Below, in pieces: positions 25,254 to 34,645 of a stretch of DNA of 64,000 nucleotides (the stretch's first letter is position 1; every line of letters starts with the position of its first letter). The stretch lies in assembly GCA_900696645.1 (NCBI GenBank), contig CAADGV010000007.1:259029-323028 (forward strand). Direction: 5' to 3'. The position numbers and the translations under genes were made by a program. Under the pieces are notes generated by a model. It did no database searches. It had not been told where the DNA came from and saw only the letters and a list, made by a program, of their open reading frames with translations. This DNA comes from an uncultured Chlorobiota bacterium. GTDB lineage: Bacteria > Bacteroidota > Ignavibacteria > UBA10030 > UBA6906.

Positions 25254-25613
25254 ATGCAGGCAGCACAACAGCAACCGTTTCCGACAATGGAGAGATCATA
25301 CGTTGGAGTCAGGGTAAACTCGGCGTTAAATTCATACCGGAACGAACAGTTGGCGAATCTCTCCCCCGTTGAGGTGATTCACAAGTTGTACGGCGTGGCC
25401 ATTCAGGCAATCAAAAAAAATGATCAGCAGTTGGCGAACCGTGCAATCAACGAGCTTATTGCAGGGTTGAATTTCGAGCATCAGGAAATTGCTTTAAGCT
25501 TATACAGACTTTATCAGTACTCGAAACATTGTCTTCGGCAGGGCAAGCCGGCAGATGCGATGGAAGTATTGGAAGAATTGCGTTCCGCTTGGGTCGAAGC
25601 ATTCAAATTGTAA
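25254..25613 (+). CDS. fliS: flagellin export chaperone FliS
   Basis: 119 residues, the usual FliS size and all-helical. It shows the family pattern: Tyr-x2-EQLANLSPVEVIHKLYGVAIQAI, a central INELIAGLNFEH..IALSLYRLYQY helix and a C-terminal VLEELRSAWVEAF helix. FliS binds the C-terminal D0 helix of flagellin in the cytoplasm and prevents premature polymerisation. It lies directly after the flagellins and before fliD, the standard arrangement. Confidence 0.85.
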   Translation: MQAAQQQPFPTMERSYVGVRVNSALNSYRNEQLANLSPVEVIHKLYGVAIQAIKKNDQQLANRAINELIAGLNFEHQEIALSLYRLYQYSKHCLRQGKPADAMEVLEELRSAWVEAFKL

Positions 25614-25646
25614 TGTGAGGCGGGCGGACAAAGAGGAGATGCAGTA

Positions 25647-27086
25647 ATGGCGACAATCAGTACGGTTACGAACCAACAGATCGAGTCTCTCGTTCAGCAG
25701 TATCGGTACAGCATCAGCAACCCGATAACATTGCTGCAGAACCGTCAGACTTCGCTGAACACGCGCCTGAACGTTCTCTCCGAACTGAAGTCGAAGATGA
25801 CTGCGTTGAACAACCTTGCCAAAGGGTTGAAGGCATCGGGCACAACGTCGAAGTTCAACGCGTTCACTGTCGAGAGTTCACTCGGTTCGGTGGCTACAGG
25901 CACTGCAACCGGTACGGCCTCTGCAGGAACCCACTCGCTGCTTGTTACTCAACTGGCGAAGCAGGACAAGGCTATTTCTGCACAACTTTCGAGTTTAGCG
26001 ACAACGATTGTAGGAACGGAGGGTGCCGGGCAAAAGACCATCAGCATTACTGTAAACGGCAGTTCTGTGAATGTCGATTTTGAGTTGGATGCGGGCGACA
26101 CGAACAGCGTAGTACTGAATAAACTGGCTGCGGCTGTAAATGCATCGGGTGGTGATGTGTCGGCGGGTGTTGTTTCCGATACACAGGGCACAAGCAGACT
26201 GGTTTTCACAAGCAAAAAAACCGGGTCCGACCAGGCTGTAAGTTTGGCGGATGTATCGGGGAGCGTGCTTGACACGATAGGCCTTGGGGCCACCGTTATG
26301 GCGGACCGAACGGCTTCCACTGCAACCGGCGGCGGGTTTCTCTATTCTTCGACCGGCCTTCTTGACGCAAAGTTCAAGTTGGACGGCATCGACATCATAC
26401 GCGGAACGAATTCCATTACCGATGTACTTTCCGGCGTCACTCTCGAACTGAAGGGCGTACAATCTCCCACAGATACGCCGCTGACCTTGACTGTCAGCTC
26501 GGACAAATCATCCATCAAGTCAACCGTTCAGGACTTCATCAAGGCGTACAACGATGTTCTCAGCTTTCTCAATGCAAAAACGTCTGTAAACCCAGAGAAC
26601 AAGACGAGGGAGATTCTGGCAAGCGACCAGGTTTTCAAAGGCTTGCGAATGAACATGCGTTCGCTGATTGGTAGTCCTGTGAGCAGTGTGGCAACCGGGA
26701 ATCCGTCGTTGCTGGCAGAGATCGGGATAACAGCAGCATCCGACGGAACGTTGAGCATCAGCAATGCGGCCACGTTTGACAATGCTCTTGCGAGCAACGT
26801 CCGGAAGGTTGCCGATCTATTCAACTCGACCGACGGTGTAGCGGGACGCATGAACGCATTGCTGGAATCCTTTACTTCAACAGGCGGTCAGTTGGAAATT
26901 GCCCAGAACGGAACGAGAGACCAACTGTCAGGCATCAAGTCGGCGTTGACGCGGAACCAAACGCAAATTGATGCAAGGGTTGCATCATTCAGGAAACAAT
27001 ACGAAGCATTGTACAATGCCATGACAAGAATTTCGCTGCAGTCACAGACTGTAACGAATCTGTTAAACCAACTATACGGCTACTAA
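25647..27086 (+). CDS. fliD: flagellar filament cap protein FliD (HAP2)
   Basis: 479 residues, usual size. The N-terminal NPITLLQNRQTSLNTRLNVLSELKSKM coiled region and the C-terminal helical part (TRDQLSGIKSALTRNQTQIDARVASFRKQYEALYNAM...LLNQLYGY) are the conserved FliD ends; the centre is beta-rich. FliD caps the growing filament and drives flagellin insertion. AGAGGAG precedes the ATG, 33 bp after fliS. Confidence 0.93.
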   Translation: MATISTVTNQQIESLVQQYRYSISNPITLLQNRQTSLNTRLNVLSELKSKMTALNNLAKGLKASGTTSKFNAFTVESSLGSVATGTATGTASAGTHSLLVTQLAKQDKAISAQLSSLATTIVGTEGAGQKTISITVNGSSVNVDFELDAGDTNSVVLNKLAAAVNASGGDVSAGVVSDTQGTSRLVFTSKKTGSDQAVSLADVSGSVLDTIGLGATVMADRTASTATGGGFLYSSTGLLDAKFKLDGIDIIRGTNSITDVLSGVTLELKGVQSPTDTPLTLTVSSDKSSIKSTVQDFIKAYNDVLSFLNAKTSVNPENKTREILASDQVFKGLRMNMRSLIGSPVSSVATGNPSLLAEIGITAASDGTLSISNAATFDNALASNVRKVADLFNSTDGVAGRMNALLESFTSTGGQLEIAQNGTRDQLSGIKSALTRNQTQIDARVASFRKQYEALYNAMTRISLQSQTVTNLLNQLYGY

Positions 27087-27096
27087 AGCCGGGAGG

Positions 27097-27471
27097 ATGA
27101 TCAACATGTCAATCTCCCCTCAAATATCAACCGCTGTTGGGACGATGCCCCCGTTGTCGACAACGATCGCATATGCCGGACAATCCGGTATGTACGAACC
27201 CTTGGTTCGCCGTGACCCGAAAGTCGAGGAACGACGGACAGAGGTATCAGAAAAAGAGGCCCGACAACTGGCTCAGGATCTTAATGATGCGTTGCGGCCG
27301 TTCAACACCGAATTGAGTTTCACGGTAGACAAAGACACGGAAAAGGTGGTCATCAAGATTGTGGACAGCGAAACGCAGGAAATTGTGCGGCAGATTCCTG
27401 CAGAAGATACCCTGCGGCTGGCCTCACGCATCAAGCAGTTGTTGGGGCTTCTTGTGGACGGGAACGCATGA
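27097..27471 (+). CDS. flaG: FlaG-family protein
   Basis: 124 residues. The C-terminal ~75 residues match FlaG: LAQDLNDALRPFNTELSFTVDKDTEKVVIKIVDSETQEIVRQIPAEDTLRLASRIKQLLGLL. FlaG proteins influence filament length in several species; the mechanism is not settled. GGGAGG precedes the ATG, and the next gene overlaps its end by 4 bp, so they are translationally coupled. Confidence 0.88.
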   Translation: MINMSISPQISTAVGTMPPLSTTIAYAGQSGMYEPLVRRDPKVEERRTEVSEKEARQLAQDLNDALRPFNTELSFTVDKDTEKVVIKIVDSETQEIVRQIPAEDTLRLASRIKQLLGLLVDGNA

Positions 27472-27818
27472 TGGCTGAATGTCTCGAAAAACTCAGCACC
27501 GGATTCCGTGCGCTCCTGAAGGTGACTGAATCGCTTTGCGATTGTGTCGAGAATGGCGATGTCCTGATGTTATCAGACTTGATAGAAGAGCGGGGACAGC
27601 TTCTCCGCCATCAGAATCTGTTGACTGATGAGTGGAGGAGACTCTACTCCGGGCAGAATGACGCCGAAGCGGCATTGTCTCCTTTGCACTCATTGCTTGA
27701 GTCCGTAAAACGAGAGGATGATAGGTTGGTCCGTTGTCTTGCGGACAAAAAGGCTGAACTTTCGGAGAAACTACACCATGCACAGAATGAAAAACTATTA
27801 CTTGTATATTCACGGTAG
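27468..27818 (+). CDS. FliT/FlgN-like flagellar export chaperone (tentative)
   Basis: 116 residues, entirely helical with heptad-like patterns, overlapping flaG by 4 bp (ATGA). Size, composition and position (fliS-fliD-flaG-here) are those of FliT, the chaperone of FliD; FlgN-type chaperones of hook-associated proteins look similar. No family-specific motif is visible, so the assignment rests mainly on context. Confidence 0.55.
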   Translation: MMAECLEKLSTGFRALLKVTESLCDCVENGDVLMLSDLIEERGQLLRHQNLLTDEWRRLYSGQNDAEAALSPLHSLLESVKREDDRLVRCLADKKAELSEKLHHAQNEKLLLVYSR

Positions 27819-27827
27819 GAGATTGGT

Positions 27828-28088
27828 ATGGCGATAGACAAAATAGGTTTTCGTGCTCCGGTCCCCTCCGTCACAGAAACGGCGAAAGCAAAAGAGCGGA
27901 GACTGGGCCAATCTGAAGGTGGAGATCGGATCGAGCTTTCTAAAGAAGCGAAATCGATGTTTGCAGCCAAACAGGCCAAGCAAACGGATGAAATCCAAGA
28001 GAAAGTCAGGAACGGCTTCTATTTCTCTCCGAAAGTTACCGAGAAGGTCGTGGATGGACTCATCCGGGATCTGAAAACTCCTCGTTGA
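27828..28088 (+). CDS. FlgM-like anti-sigma-28 candidate
   Basis: 86 residues. The N-terminal half is low-complexity and probably disordered. The C-terminal half, DRIELSKEAKSMFAA...DEIQEKVRNGFYFSPKVTEKVVDGLIRDL, resembles the sigma-binding helices of FlgM (D-x-V-x-LS-x-A, then ...I..G.Y....VA..LI..). FlgM holds FliA inactive until the hook is finished and FlgM is exported. Encoding it beside filament genes fits, and fliA is at 60741. The similarity is weak, so the call is tentative. Confidence 0.5.
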   Translation: MAIDKIGFRAPVPSVTETAKAKERRLGQSEGGDRIELSKEAKSMFAAKQAKQTDEIQEKVRNGFYFSPKVTEKVVDGLIRDLKTPR

Positions 28089-28226
28089 TACCTCAAAACA
28101 GGCACTTCCGGCCCCAGTCGGACACATGACGTGCCTCACGCGCGGCCGTACCCACGGTTGCTTTTCGAGCCCCTTTCCGTATATTTTACGGTGTCTGTTT
28201 AGCAAAATGACTCGGGGGACGCTGTT

Positions 28227-28901
28227 GTGAAATCCACTGAAAAAATATCCGTTCTGATTGCCGACGATCATACGATTGTCCGGCACGGGCTTGTCTCCTT
28301 GCTATCCTTGAGTGAAGAGTTTGAGATTGTCGGTGAAGCTGAGAATGGCCGCGATGCCGTAGAGCTTGCTCTGGCGAAAAATCCGAATGTTGTGCTCATG
28401 GATATCGGGATGCCGATTCTGAATGGCTTGGAGGCTACCCGCCAGATTCGAAAACTTGCTCCTCATATCAAAGTCCTTATTCTCTCAGGCTACGATAACG
28501 ACGAGTATATTTTGCAGGTAATACACACAGGTGCAAACGGGTACATTCTGAAGAATAGCATGCTGGATGACTTGTACACGGCCATCCGGTCTGTACAGCG
28601 AGGGCAGGCATTTTTCAGCCCTGCGGTTTCAAAAGTAATCGTTGATAGCTATGTAACGCGGCCATCGGATCGTACCGGGCCGGCTCAAAAGTCCACTCGT
28701 CCTCTTACCTCCAGGGAACGGGAAATCCTGCAACTTATCGCCGAAGGTCATCTTCATCATCAAATTGCTGAGCGCTTGAAGATCAGCGTCCGAACGGTTG
28801 ACACTCACCGCAACAACATCATGAAGAAGCTCGACTTGCACGACACTGCGAGCCTTGTGACGTACGCCATCAAAAACGGCATCCTCATCATGCAGCGGTA
28901 G
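28227..28901 (+). CDS. NarL/FixJ-family response regulator
   Basis: 224 residues: receiver with Asp13-Asp14 and phospho-acceptor Asp59 (VLMDIGMP), then a LuxR-type helix-turn-helix (LTSREREILQLIAEGH...IAERLKISVRTVDTHRNNIMKKL). The start is GTG with GGGGGA ahead of it. No kinase is directly coupled; the sensor kinase at 29095 is ~190 bp downstream and could be its partner. The targets are unknown, with flagellar or signalling genes the obvious candidates by position. Confidence 0.92.
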   Translation: MKSTEKISVLIADDHTIVRHGLVSLLSLSEEFEIVGEAENGRDAVELALAKNPNVVLMDIGMPILNGLEATRQIRKLAPHIKVLILSGYDNDEYILQVIHTGANGYILKNSMLDDLYTAIRSVQRGQAFFSPAVSKVIVDSYVTRPSDRTGPAQKSTRPLTSREREILQLIAEGHLHHQIAERLKISVRTVDTHRNNIMKKLDLHDTASLVTYAIKNGILIMQR

Positions 28902-28967
28902 TTCTCTCGCTGCCTGCATCCTCTTCCTCTCTTTTTCTCTGTGTTGCTCTTGCCCTAAGCAATCTTG

Positions 28968-29004
28968 GGCGCAAGATTACGTTGTGTTCTGGCGCAAGAT
29001 ACGC
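28968..29004 (+). repeat. direct repeat in the leader of the sensor kinase gene
   Basis: GGCGCAAGAT is followed by TACG at 28968-28981 and by ACG at 28991-29003, about 23 bp apart. The first copy is also part of an inverted repeat (AATCTTG...CAAGATT, 28961-28978). A further pair, TTGTTCAA, occurs twice 26 bp apart at ~29046-29080. Repeats of this kind before a regulatory operon suggest a regulator-binding region; no regulator can be named. Confidence 0.4.
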
Positions 29005-29094
29005 TGATTGTCGTATTGTGCACAGGTGACAACTATTGTACATTTGTTCAAAATACAATTTGCCAACACTTGTTCAATATTGCGCACACGATTC

Positions 29095-30765
29095 ATGTCA
29101 ACAAACGCTACCAGTCAAACGATCGACGCTGTTCATATCCTGCCAACTCCGTTTCGGGTTCTTGTTGTTGACGATATGCCCGAGAATCTGGCTCTTCTGA
29201 CCGAGGTTTTCTCGACGCAAGGGTTCACAACGTTGGGTAGTGAATCCGGGGCAGAAGCTCTTCAACTTCTCGGACAGAATGACATCCACCTCATTGTCGC
29301 GGATGCTATGATGCCATCCATGGATGGTTTCCAGTTATGCAGGGAGGTGAAGCAAAACCCCGCTTATGCCAGCATTCCTTACATCATCTACACAGGCCAC
29401 TACGTTGATGTTGAAGACCAACTCTTTGCGAAAAGTATCGGAGTTGACGCCTATGTGATGAAATTTGACGGTTTGTCGACGCTGATGGAAACCGTGAACG
29501 ACCTTTGCCAAAGCCGTTATGGAACGCCGTTTTCGAATAGTGATGTGGACAAACCCAATACTTCTGCAGCGCCTACTGTTGATGCACGGGAATTCCTCGA
29601 ACGGCATCATGCCGTTATTGTCCGGAAACTCGAGGAGAAGATGCAAGAGCTGGAAATGTATGCGGAAACACTGGCACAAAAGAATCGCGAAATCCAATTT
29701 TCAGAGTCTCGCTACCGCAATCTATTTGAGAGGGCAGGTATCGGAATCTTCATTCTCGACAAAGAGGACGGGAAGGTATTGGATGTGAATGCCGAGGGTC
29801 TTTCTCTTCTCGGATACACAAAGGAAGAACTTGCCGCGATTGAGCCGCTCTCGTTCGTTCAGGATAGCGCAACCGCCAAGGCGATTCTTCAATCAGGGGC
29901 GTTTCTCTCAAAAGAAACCGTTTTCAAGCGACGTGACGGTCATACGGTGGATGTCGATCTTGGGGCCGGCCCATTCTCTGAACAGATCGACAAGCGAATT
30001 ATGGTGTACGTGCTCGACATAACTGAACAGAAGAAGATGAGGCAACAACTCATTCAGTCTGAAAAGATGGCATTTATGGGGCGCCTTGCAGCAAGCATTG
30101 CCCACGATATTCGCAATCCTCTTGCCGCAATTACACTAAATCTGCAGTATCTGGCCAAGCGCTTACCTGCTGATTTTCCCGATCGTGGTGCGCTGAATTT
30201 TGCTATCGAAGGATCTCAGCGGATTGGGAAGATCATTGAGAACACGCTGAATCTTGCACGTATCACGCCTCCTGTGGTGAAGCCCGAGCAGATTAACAAT
30301 ATTGTTTCGCAGGCGCTTATGTTTCTTAAGTCGTCGATTTCGCAACGCAATATCTCGGTGGAGACTAACCTCGCATCCGATTTACCGCTGATTGATATTG
30401 AGGCGAAACAGATCGAGCAGGTCATTCTGAACATCATACAGAATGCTATTGACTGCTCTCCCGAGAAATCCACAATTCAGATTTCAACATGTCTGATCGA
30501 AAATCTAAACTCTCACTCCGAATCGTCGCACAATGTTGCTGTTGTTATTCTTGACCGTGGCCCCGGCCTTTCACCCGAACAGATGAAGCGTTTGTTCGAG
30601 CCTTTTGAAACAACAAAACGGGGCGGGACCGGGCTCGGCCTGGCACTCTCGAAGCAGATTATGGATAAACATCGGGCCGAAATTCGTATTGAGCCGGCAG
30701 TTGGTGGGGGCACGATTGCCAGACTTATTTTTCCGGTTACATTAACCAAGAACGGAGATAACTGA
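29095..30765 (+). CDS. sensor histidine kinase with N-terminal receiver and PAS domain
   Basis: 556 residues from the ATG at 29095, preferred over an upstream in-frame start whose extra 29 residues match no domain. Order: receiver (phospho-acceptor Asp70 in IVADAMMPSMDG), a charged helical linker (~165-205), a PAS domain (SRYRNLFERAGIGIFILDKE...DVNAEGLSLLGYT), HisKA with SIAHDIRNPLAAI (His337), and HATPase_c (NIIQNAIDCS, DRGPGLS, GGTGLGLAL). It is cytoplasmic. The NtrC-type regulator gene starts 5 bp after it, so they very likely form a pair like FlrB/FlrC or AtoS/AtoC. Confidence 0.9.
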   Translation: MSTNATSQTIDAVHILPTPFRVLVVDDMPENLALLTEVFSTQGFTTLGSESGAEALQLLGQNDIHLIVADAMMPSMDGFQLCREVKQNPAYASIPYIIYTGHYVDVEDQLFAKSIGVDAYVMKFDGLSTLMETVNDLCQSRYGTPFSNSDVDKPNTSAAPTVDAREFLERHHAVIVRKLEEKMQELEMYAETLAQKNREIQFSESRYRNLFERAGIGIFILDKEDGKVLDVNAEGLSLLGYTKEELAAIEPLSFVQDSATAKAILQSGAFLSKETVFKRRDGHTVDVDLGAGPFSEQIDKRIMVYVLDITEQKKMRQQLIQSEKMAFMGRLAASIAHDIRNPLAAITLNLQYLAKRLPADFPDRGALNFAIEGSQRIGKIIENTLNLARITPPVVKPEQINNIVSQALMFLKSSISQRNISVETNLASDLPLIDIEAKQIEQVILNIIQNAIDCSPEKSTIQISTCLIENLNSHSESSHNVAVVILDRGPGLSPEQMKRLFEPFETTKRGGTGLGLALSKQIMDKHRAEIRIEPAVGGGTIARLIFPVTLTKNGDN

Positions 30766-30770
30766 ATACA

Positions 30771-32201
30771 ATGTCAAGGGGGAAAATTTTAATCGTCGAC
30801 GACGAGGCAATACTTACTGAGAGCTTACAGAACATTCTGTCGTCAACGGGATATGATGTGACATCGTGTCTTCAAGGGGAGGAGTTTCTCTCCATGCTAA
30901 CGTCTGTAAATCCGGATCTCATTCTACTCGACATCTTCATGGGGAAAGTGAACGGCCTTCAGTTATTGCGGAAGATGAAGGAGGAGGGCAACGACATCCC
31001 CGTTCTTATGATGACCGGACATGCCGATGTCGGCCTTGCTGTTGAGGCCATGAAGGAAGGCGCCTTGGACTTTGTGCTGAAGCCCTTCGAGCTTGCACAT
31101 CTCAGCGTGCTGATAGAGAAGGCGATGGAGCAATCGCAGTTGAAGCGAAAAGTCAAGGTCTTGCAGTCAGAGCTTGAAGAGCAGCGACAGCGCAGCGGAA
31201 TCATAGGAAAAAGCCCGGCACTTCACAGAGTTCTCGATACGGCAGAGAAGCTTGCACAAAGCGACAACACAACAGTTCTGTTGGAGGGTGAGAGCGGCAC
31301 CGGGAAAGAGTTGTTGGCACGTTTTATCTACCAAAAAAGCCCGCGTGCCGATAAGGCATTTATCACGGTGAACTGCGGCGCGATTCCGAAAAACCTTGCC
31401 GAGAGTGAGTTCTTCGGGTACGAAAAGGGAGCGTTCACCGGTGCGACTGATAAAATGCGTCAGGGGAAATTCGAGCTTGCAGACGACGGAACAATCTTCC
31501 TCGATGAAATCGGCGAGCTATCATTGGACATGCAGGTGAAACTGCTTCGTGTTCTCGAAGATCGCCGGTTCTACCGGTTAGGCGGAACACGGGAATTGAG
31601 TGTGAATGTTCGCGTCATTGCAGCATCCAACAGAGATCTTGCACGGGAGGTACAGGAGGGAAGATTCCGTGAAGATCTGTTCTATCGCTTGAATGTTGCG
31701 TCAGTCAAAGTTCCTCCGTTGCGGGAACGCATTGAGGATATCGGGGTTATCTCGTATGCCTTCCTTCAGGAATTCAGCAAGAAATTCAGCAAGGAAACAC
31801 CGAAGCTGTCCGATGATGCGCTTTCACTGTTGCAGAGTCTTCAATGGAAGGGCAACATTCGAGAACTGCGAAACGCCATCGAGCGTGTTGTGTTGCTCAC
31901 CAGCGGACCGCTGCTCACGGTTGAACATTTCGCTTTTCTGGATGACGGGCTGGCAAAAACCGTGAATGGCGGCGGGAACGGGAAGGCATATCGCCTGGAA
32001 ATCCCGAGTTCGGGAGTGTCGATGGGTCAGGTGGTGAGAGATCTGATTCTAAAAACACTCGTTATCACGAACGGCAACCAGGTTCATGCTGCAAAAATTC
32101 TCGGCCTTACGCGATCGAAACTTCGATATAGAATGGATCAATTAGGCATTCACCCTGATCAGCGAAGTTACCGGATAGAGGAGAATGAAGTTGTAGACTA
32201 A
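30771..32201 (+). CDS. NtrC-family sigma-54-dependent response regulator
   Basis: 476 residues: receiver with Asp54 (LILLDIFMG), a linker, an AAA+ domain with Walker A GESGTGKE (~172), the sigma-54-contacting GAFTGA loop (~220) and Walker B (TIFLDEIGEL), and a Fis-type helix-turn-helix (NQVHAAKILGLTRSKLRYRMDQLGI). An intact GAFTGA means it can activate sigma-54 promoters. Sigma-54 type promoters are present before flgB, before 34696 and possibly before flagellin 2, so it is a good candidate for the flagellar master activator (inference). Confidence 0.94.
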   Translation: MSRGKILIVDDEAILTESLQNILSSTGYDVTSCLQGEEFLSMLTSVNPDLILLDIFMGKVNGLQLLRKMKEEGNDIPVLMMTGHADVGLAVEAMKEGALDFVLKPFELAHLSVLIEKAMEQSQLKRKVKVLQSELEEQRQRSGIIGKSPALHRVLDTAEKLAQSDNTTVLLEGESGTGKELLARFIYQKSPRADKAFITVNCGAIPKNLAESEFFGYEKGAFTGATDKMRQGKFELADDGTIFLDEIGELSLDMQVKLLRVLEDRRFYRLGGTRELSVNVRVIAASNRDLAREVQEGRFREDLFYRLNVASVKVPPLRERIEDIGVISYAFLQEFSKKFSKETPKLSDDALSLLQSLQWKGNIRELRNAIERVVLLTSGPLLTVEHFAFLDDGLAKTVNGGGNGKAYRLEIPSSGVSMGQVVRDLILKTLVITNGNQVHAAKILGLTRSKLRYRMDQLGIHPDQRSYRIEENEVVD

Positions 32202-32326
32202 GCGACAGTTCGTATGCAAGGCTGATCGGATGTGGAGAATATGTGTGCGAGGGGGAGGAAGTAACCGCGGCCTCGCGCAGTTGCACAGATTCTAAATCAA
32301 TCCTGCACAACGGATAGCCTGACACT

Positions 32327-32764
32327 ATGAACACAAGCGAATCAGCTATTGGACGTCAAGCCTTCGCAGCACTGCCGTCAAACGAACAGACTGAGGTGAA
32401 GAAACTCATCCTCATTGTTGACGATGAGCCAGTCATGCAAGAGCTGGGAAGGGACATTCTCGAAGAACACGGATATCGTGTGCTGGTGGCTTCTGACGGT
32501 CTGGAAGCTCTGGATATGTACAGACAATACGGTAGCGAAATTGATCTGGTAGTCCTTGACATGCTGATGCCGCGATTGGATGGCGGGCAAACGTATATCG
32601 AGATGAAGAAGATGAATGTCGATATCAAAGCCTTTTTCTGTACAGGATATACGCCAACCGAAGTAATCGGCCCTCTGTTGGCGGCAGAATCCTTGCGCTC
32701 TTTGCAGAAGCCTTTCCGTCCAACAGAGTTCGTAGGCATAGTCCGCGATGTACTTTCTTCGTGA
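32327..32764 (+). CDS. single-domain response regulator
   Basis: 145 residues: a ~22-residue lead followed by one receiver with Asp32-Asp33, phospho-acceptor Asp78 (VVLDMLMPRLDG) and Lys in SLQKPFRP. No output domain. It stands alone after the NtrC-type gene with a 125-bp gap. It probably relays phosphate within the surrounding signalling island or acts through protein contacts. Confidence 0.85.
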   Translation: MNTSESAIGRQAFAALPSNEQTEVKKLILIVDDEPVMQELGRDILEEHGYRVLVASDGLEALDMYRQYGSEIDLVVLDMLMPRLDGGQTYIEMKKMNVDIKAFFCTGYTPTEVIGPLLAAESLRSLQKPFRPTEFVGIVRDVLSS

Positions 32765-33091
32765 AATCGAGCCGACCACGTCGTTCTCAGGATTGAATTC
32801 CTGAGCTGTTTCGCTTTGCCCATCTCTGCCGACATGGCGAAAAAAAATCTTACTTGTAGAACTGCGTTTAACGTTTCTTCATTTCCGTTTGTTTTTACTG
32901 CAGTCTCTTCATCAGAACCCTTTCATGAAACCCAAGAATCACAAGGAAAACTATGCGGGAATGCGCTTGGTGATGCTTGGTATATTCTTTGAGCAATAGG
33001 AAGGTTTGAAACCGCCACCGGGCGCAGGGCAGTTACGTTTGGCGCTGTAAAGACGCGTGACCCTTCCAAACACGAAACGTGGTGATATAGT
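32765..33091 (+). other. 327-bp gene-free spacer with one hairpin
   Basis: The only structure seen is CTCAGGA (32786-32792) pairing with TCCTGAG (32799-32805) across a 6-nt loop, 21 bp after the preceding stop codon and followed by a moderately T-rich stretch; it could end the upstream transcript. I found no sigma-54 or sigma-28 motif, no tRNA-like fold and no convincing small gene in the rest. Confidence 0.4.
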
Positions 33092-34471
33092 ATGCCGGAG
33101 CTGACAGATCAGCTTGTTATCACACTTCAAACACATATGGATCCGGTACATCGTGTGAATGCCGCCGAGCAGCTTTCCTTTGATCCCTCAATGCGTTCAA
33201 CAAAGGCGCTCGTAGCGGCACTTCACGACAACAATGAATCCGTGCGTTCAGCGGCTGCGCGGTCTCTTGCAACCATTGGTAGTAGTGATGTGGCAAGAAT
33301 GGTCGCTCCACTGCTCGAACGTGAGAGTATGCGGCAATTGGCTTGTGACGTATTCAGCCAAATCGGGCATTGCGCAGTTACGCCGCTGGAGCCATATCTT
33401 TACCACCCTGATCACGAGGTGAGGAATGCCGCGATCGAGATTCTTGGCCGCATCAAACACAGAGATGCCGCAACGGCCATTATTCCTTTGCTGTATCACG
33501 ATGACCCTGATGTGGTTCTTGCGGTTGTTGAGACATTAGCAAATCAAGAACAAGAAGTCTCCGTATCGCATCTTGAGCAGGTATACGAGAAGGAGGAGTA
33601 TGCCCGGCCCGCCATTGCGGAGGCACTTGGAAAAATCGGCGGTTCGGAAGCAAGCCGCGTGCTGTTCAACAGCTTTCAATCCGGAATGTCAACCGGCTCA
33701 ACCGACCCGATGGTACTCTTTCGCATCATTGAGGCGCTCGCACGCATCGGCAATCCTGAGGCTATAGCGTTGCTCAGCCATCATTTGCCTGATGCTTACG
33801 GAAAAATGCGCCAAACAATTCTGGCCGCAATAATTTGGCTCTGTGACAAGTCCGGTTTGCCGCTCGATATTCCCGGTGCTACCACACACGACCTCATTGC
33901 AATTCTCAATGATACAGATGTCAGGGTCCGGCTCAACGCTGTGCAGAAGCTTTCAGATGTGGGGGATTCGGATGTTACCAAGGCATTTTTGAGTGCCTTA
34001 GGCGGTTCAGCGTATTTAGACGCTGTTTTGTTTGGATTGTTAGAGCGACGAAAGGACACTCTGCCGGTTGTGCTGGAAATGTTGAGAACCGATCATTCTC
34101 CAATGAAGCGTGAAATGTTCATCCTCCTCAAAACCCTTGTGCTGAATCAGATATCAAATTCTTCTTCGCAAGTCTTGCAGAATGACGCAAACACCCTATT
34201 TACCAAAGCGACTGAGCAATGGCTTTGCATTGAGGATGAATCGAAGCAACTGATTCTCGAAACATTGTTTCTGCTTGACAGGCAACGGACATTCAGTTTC
34301 TTGGAGGAACTTCTCGCAATACCGGATCCATGGGTTAGAACAAAAACCATTGAGGTTCTCGGCAAGTTCAACGATCGGGATGTTTTGGAGCTTGTGGCGC
34401 GACAGGCAAGCGATGAAGATGAAACCGTTCGCTCAACTGTCGAATGGATATTGGAAGCAAGCGCCAGATGA
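33092..34471 (+). CDS. HEAT-repeat protein
   Basis: 459 residues made largely of HEAT/PBS-lyase-type helical pairs, for example ALVAALHDNNESVRSAAARSLATIG, VTPLEPYLYHPDHEVRNAAIEILGRI, and near the end VRTKTIEVLGKFNDRDVLELVARQA. There are roughly ten repeats. There is no signal peptide or membrane segment, so it is cytoplasmic. Such scaffolds mediate protein-protein contacts; the partner is unknown, though its place between single receivers and the HDOD/hybrid-kinase cluster suggests a signalling role. Confidence 0.82.
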   Translation: MPELTDQLVITLQTHMDPVHRVNAAEQLSFDPSMRSTKALVAALHDNNESVRSAAARSLATIGSSDVARMVAPLLERESMRQLACDVFSQIGHCAVTPLEPYLYHPDHEVRNAAIEILGRIKHRDAATAIIPLLYHDDPDVVLAVVETLANQEQEVSVSHLEQVYEKEEYARPAIAEALGKIGGSEASRVLFNSFQSGMSTGSTDPMVLFRIIEALARIGNPEAIALLSHHLPDAYGKMRQTILAAIIWLCDKSGLPLDIPGATTHDLIAILNDTDVRVRLNAVQKLSDVGDSDVTKAFLSALGGSAYLDAVLFGLLERRKDTLPVVLEMLRTDHSPMKREMFILLKTLVLNQISNSSSQVLQNDANTLFTKATEQWLCIEDESKQLILETLFLLDRQRTFSFLEELLAIPDPWVRTKTIEVLGKFNDRDVLELVARQASDEDETVRSTVEWILEASAR

Positions 34472-34645
34472 ACCTGACCGGCCCGCAACCCGGACCGGAC
34501 ATTGATTCCCATCTTAGTGGCACCGAAAGAAGCCAGGTGGCTAGTATTGTACAGCGTTTCTTCTTCTGATCCGCCCACCCGTGATATTCTCTGCACTTTC
34601 TCTGCACATCTCGCCGGTTTTCAGTTGGTTTCCTGTGTGTTGTAA

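Noticed and set aside
28150-28171. GG...TTGC in the 28.1-kb gap as sigma-54
   Set aside because: GG and GC are 14 bp apart rather than 10.
32292-32318. TAAA followed by GGATAGCC before the receiver at 32327, as sigma-28
   Set aside because: The -10 does not match GCCGATAA beyond chance.
32950-33091. Possible riboswitch-like folding before the HEAT-repeat gene
   Set aside because: GC-rich short pairings exist but no conserved core of a c-di-GMP or cobalamin riboswitch could be matched.
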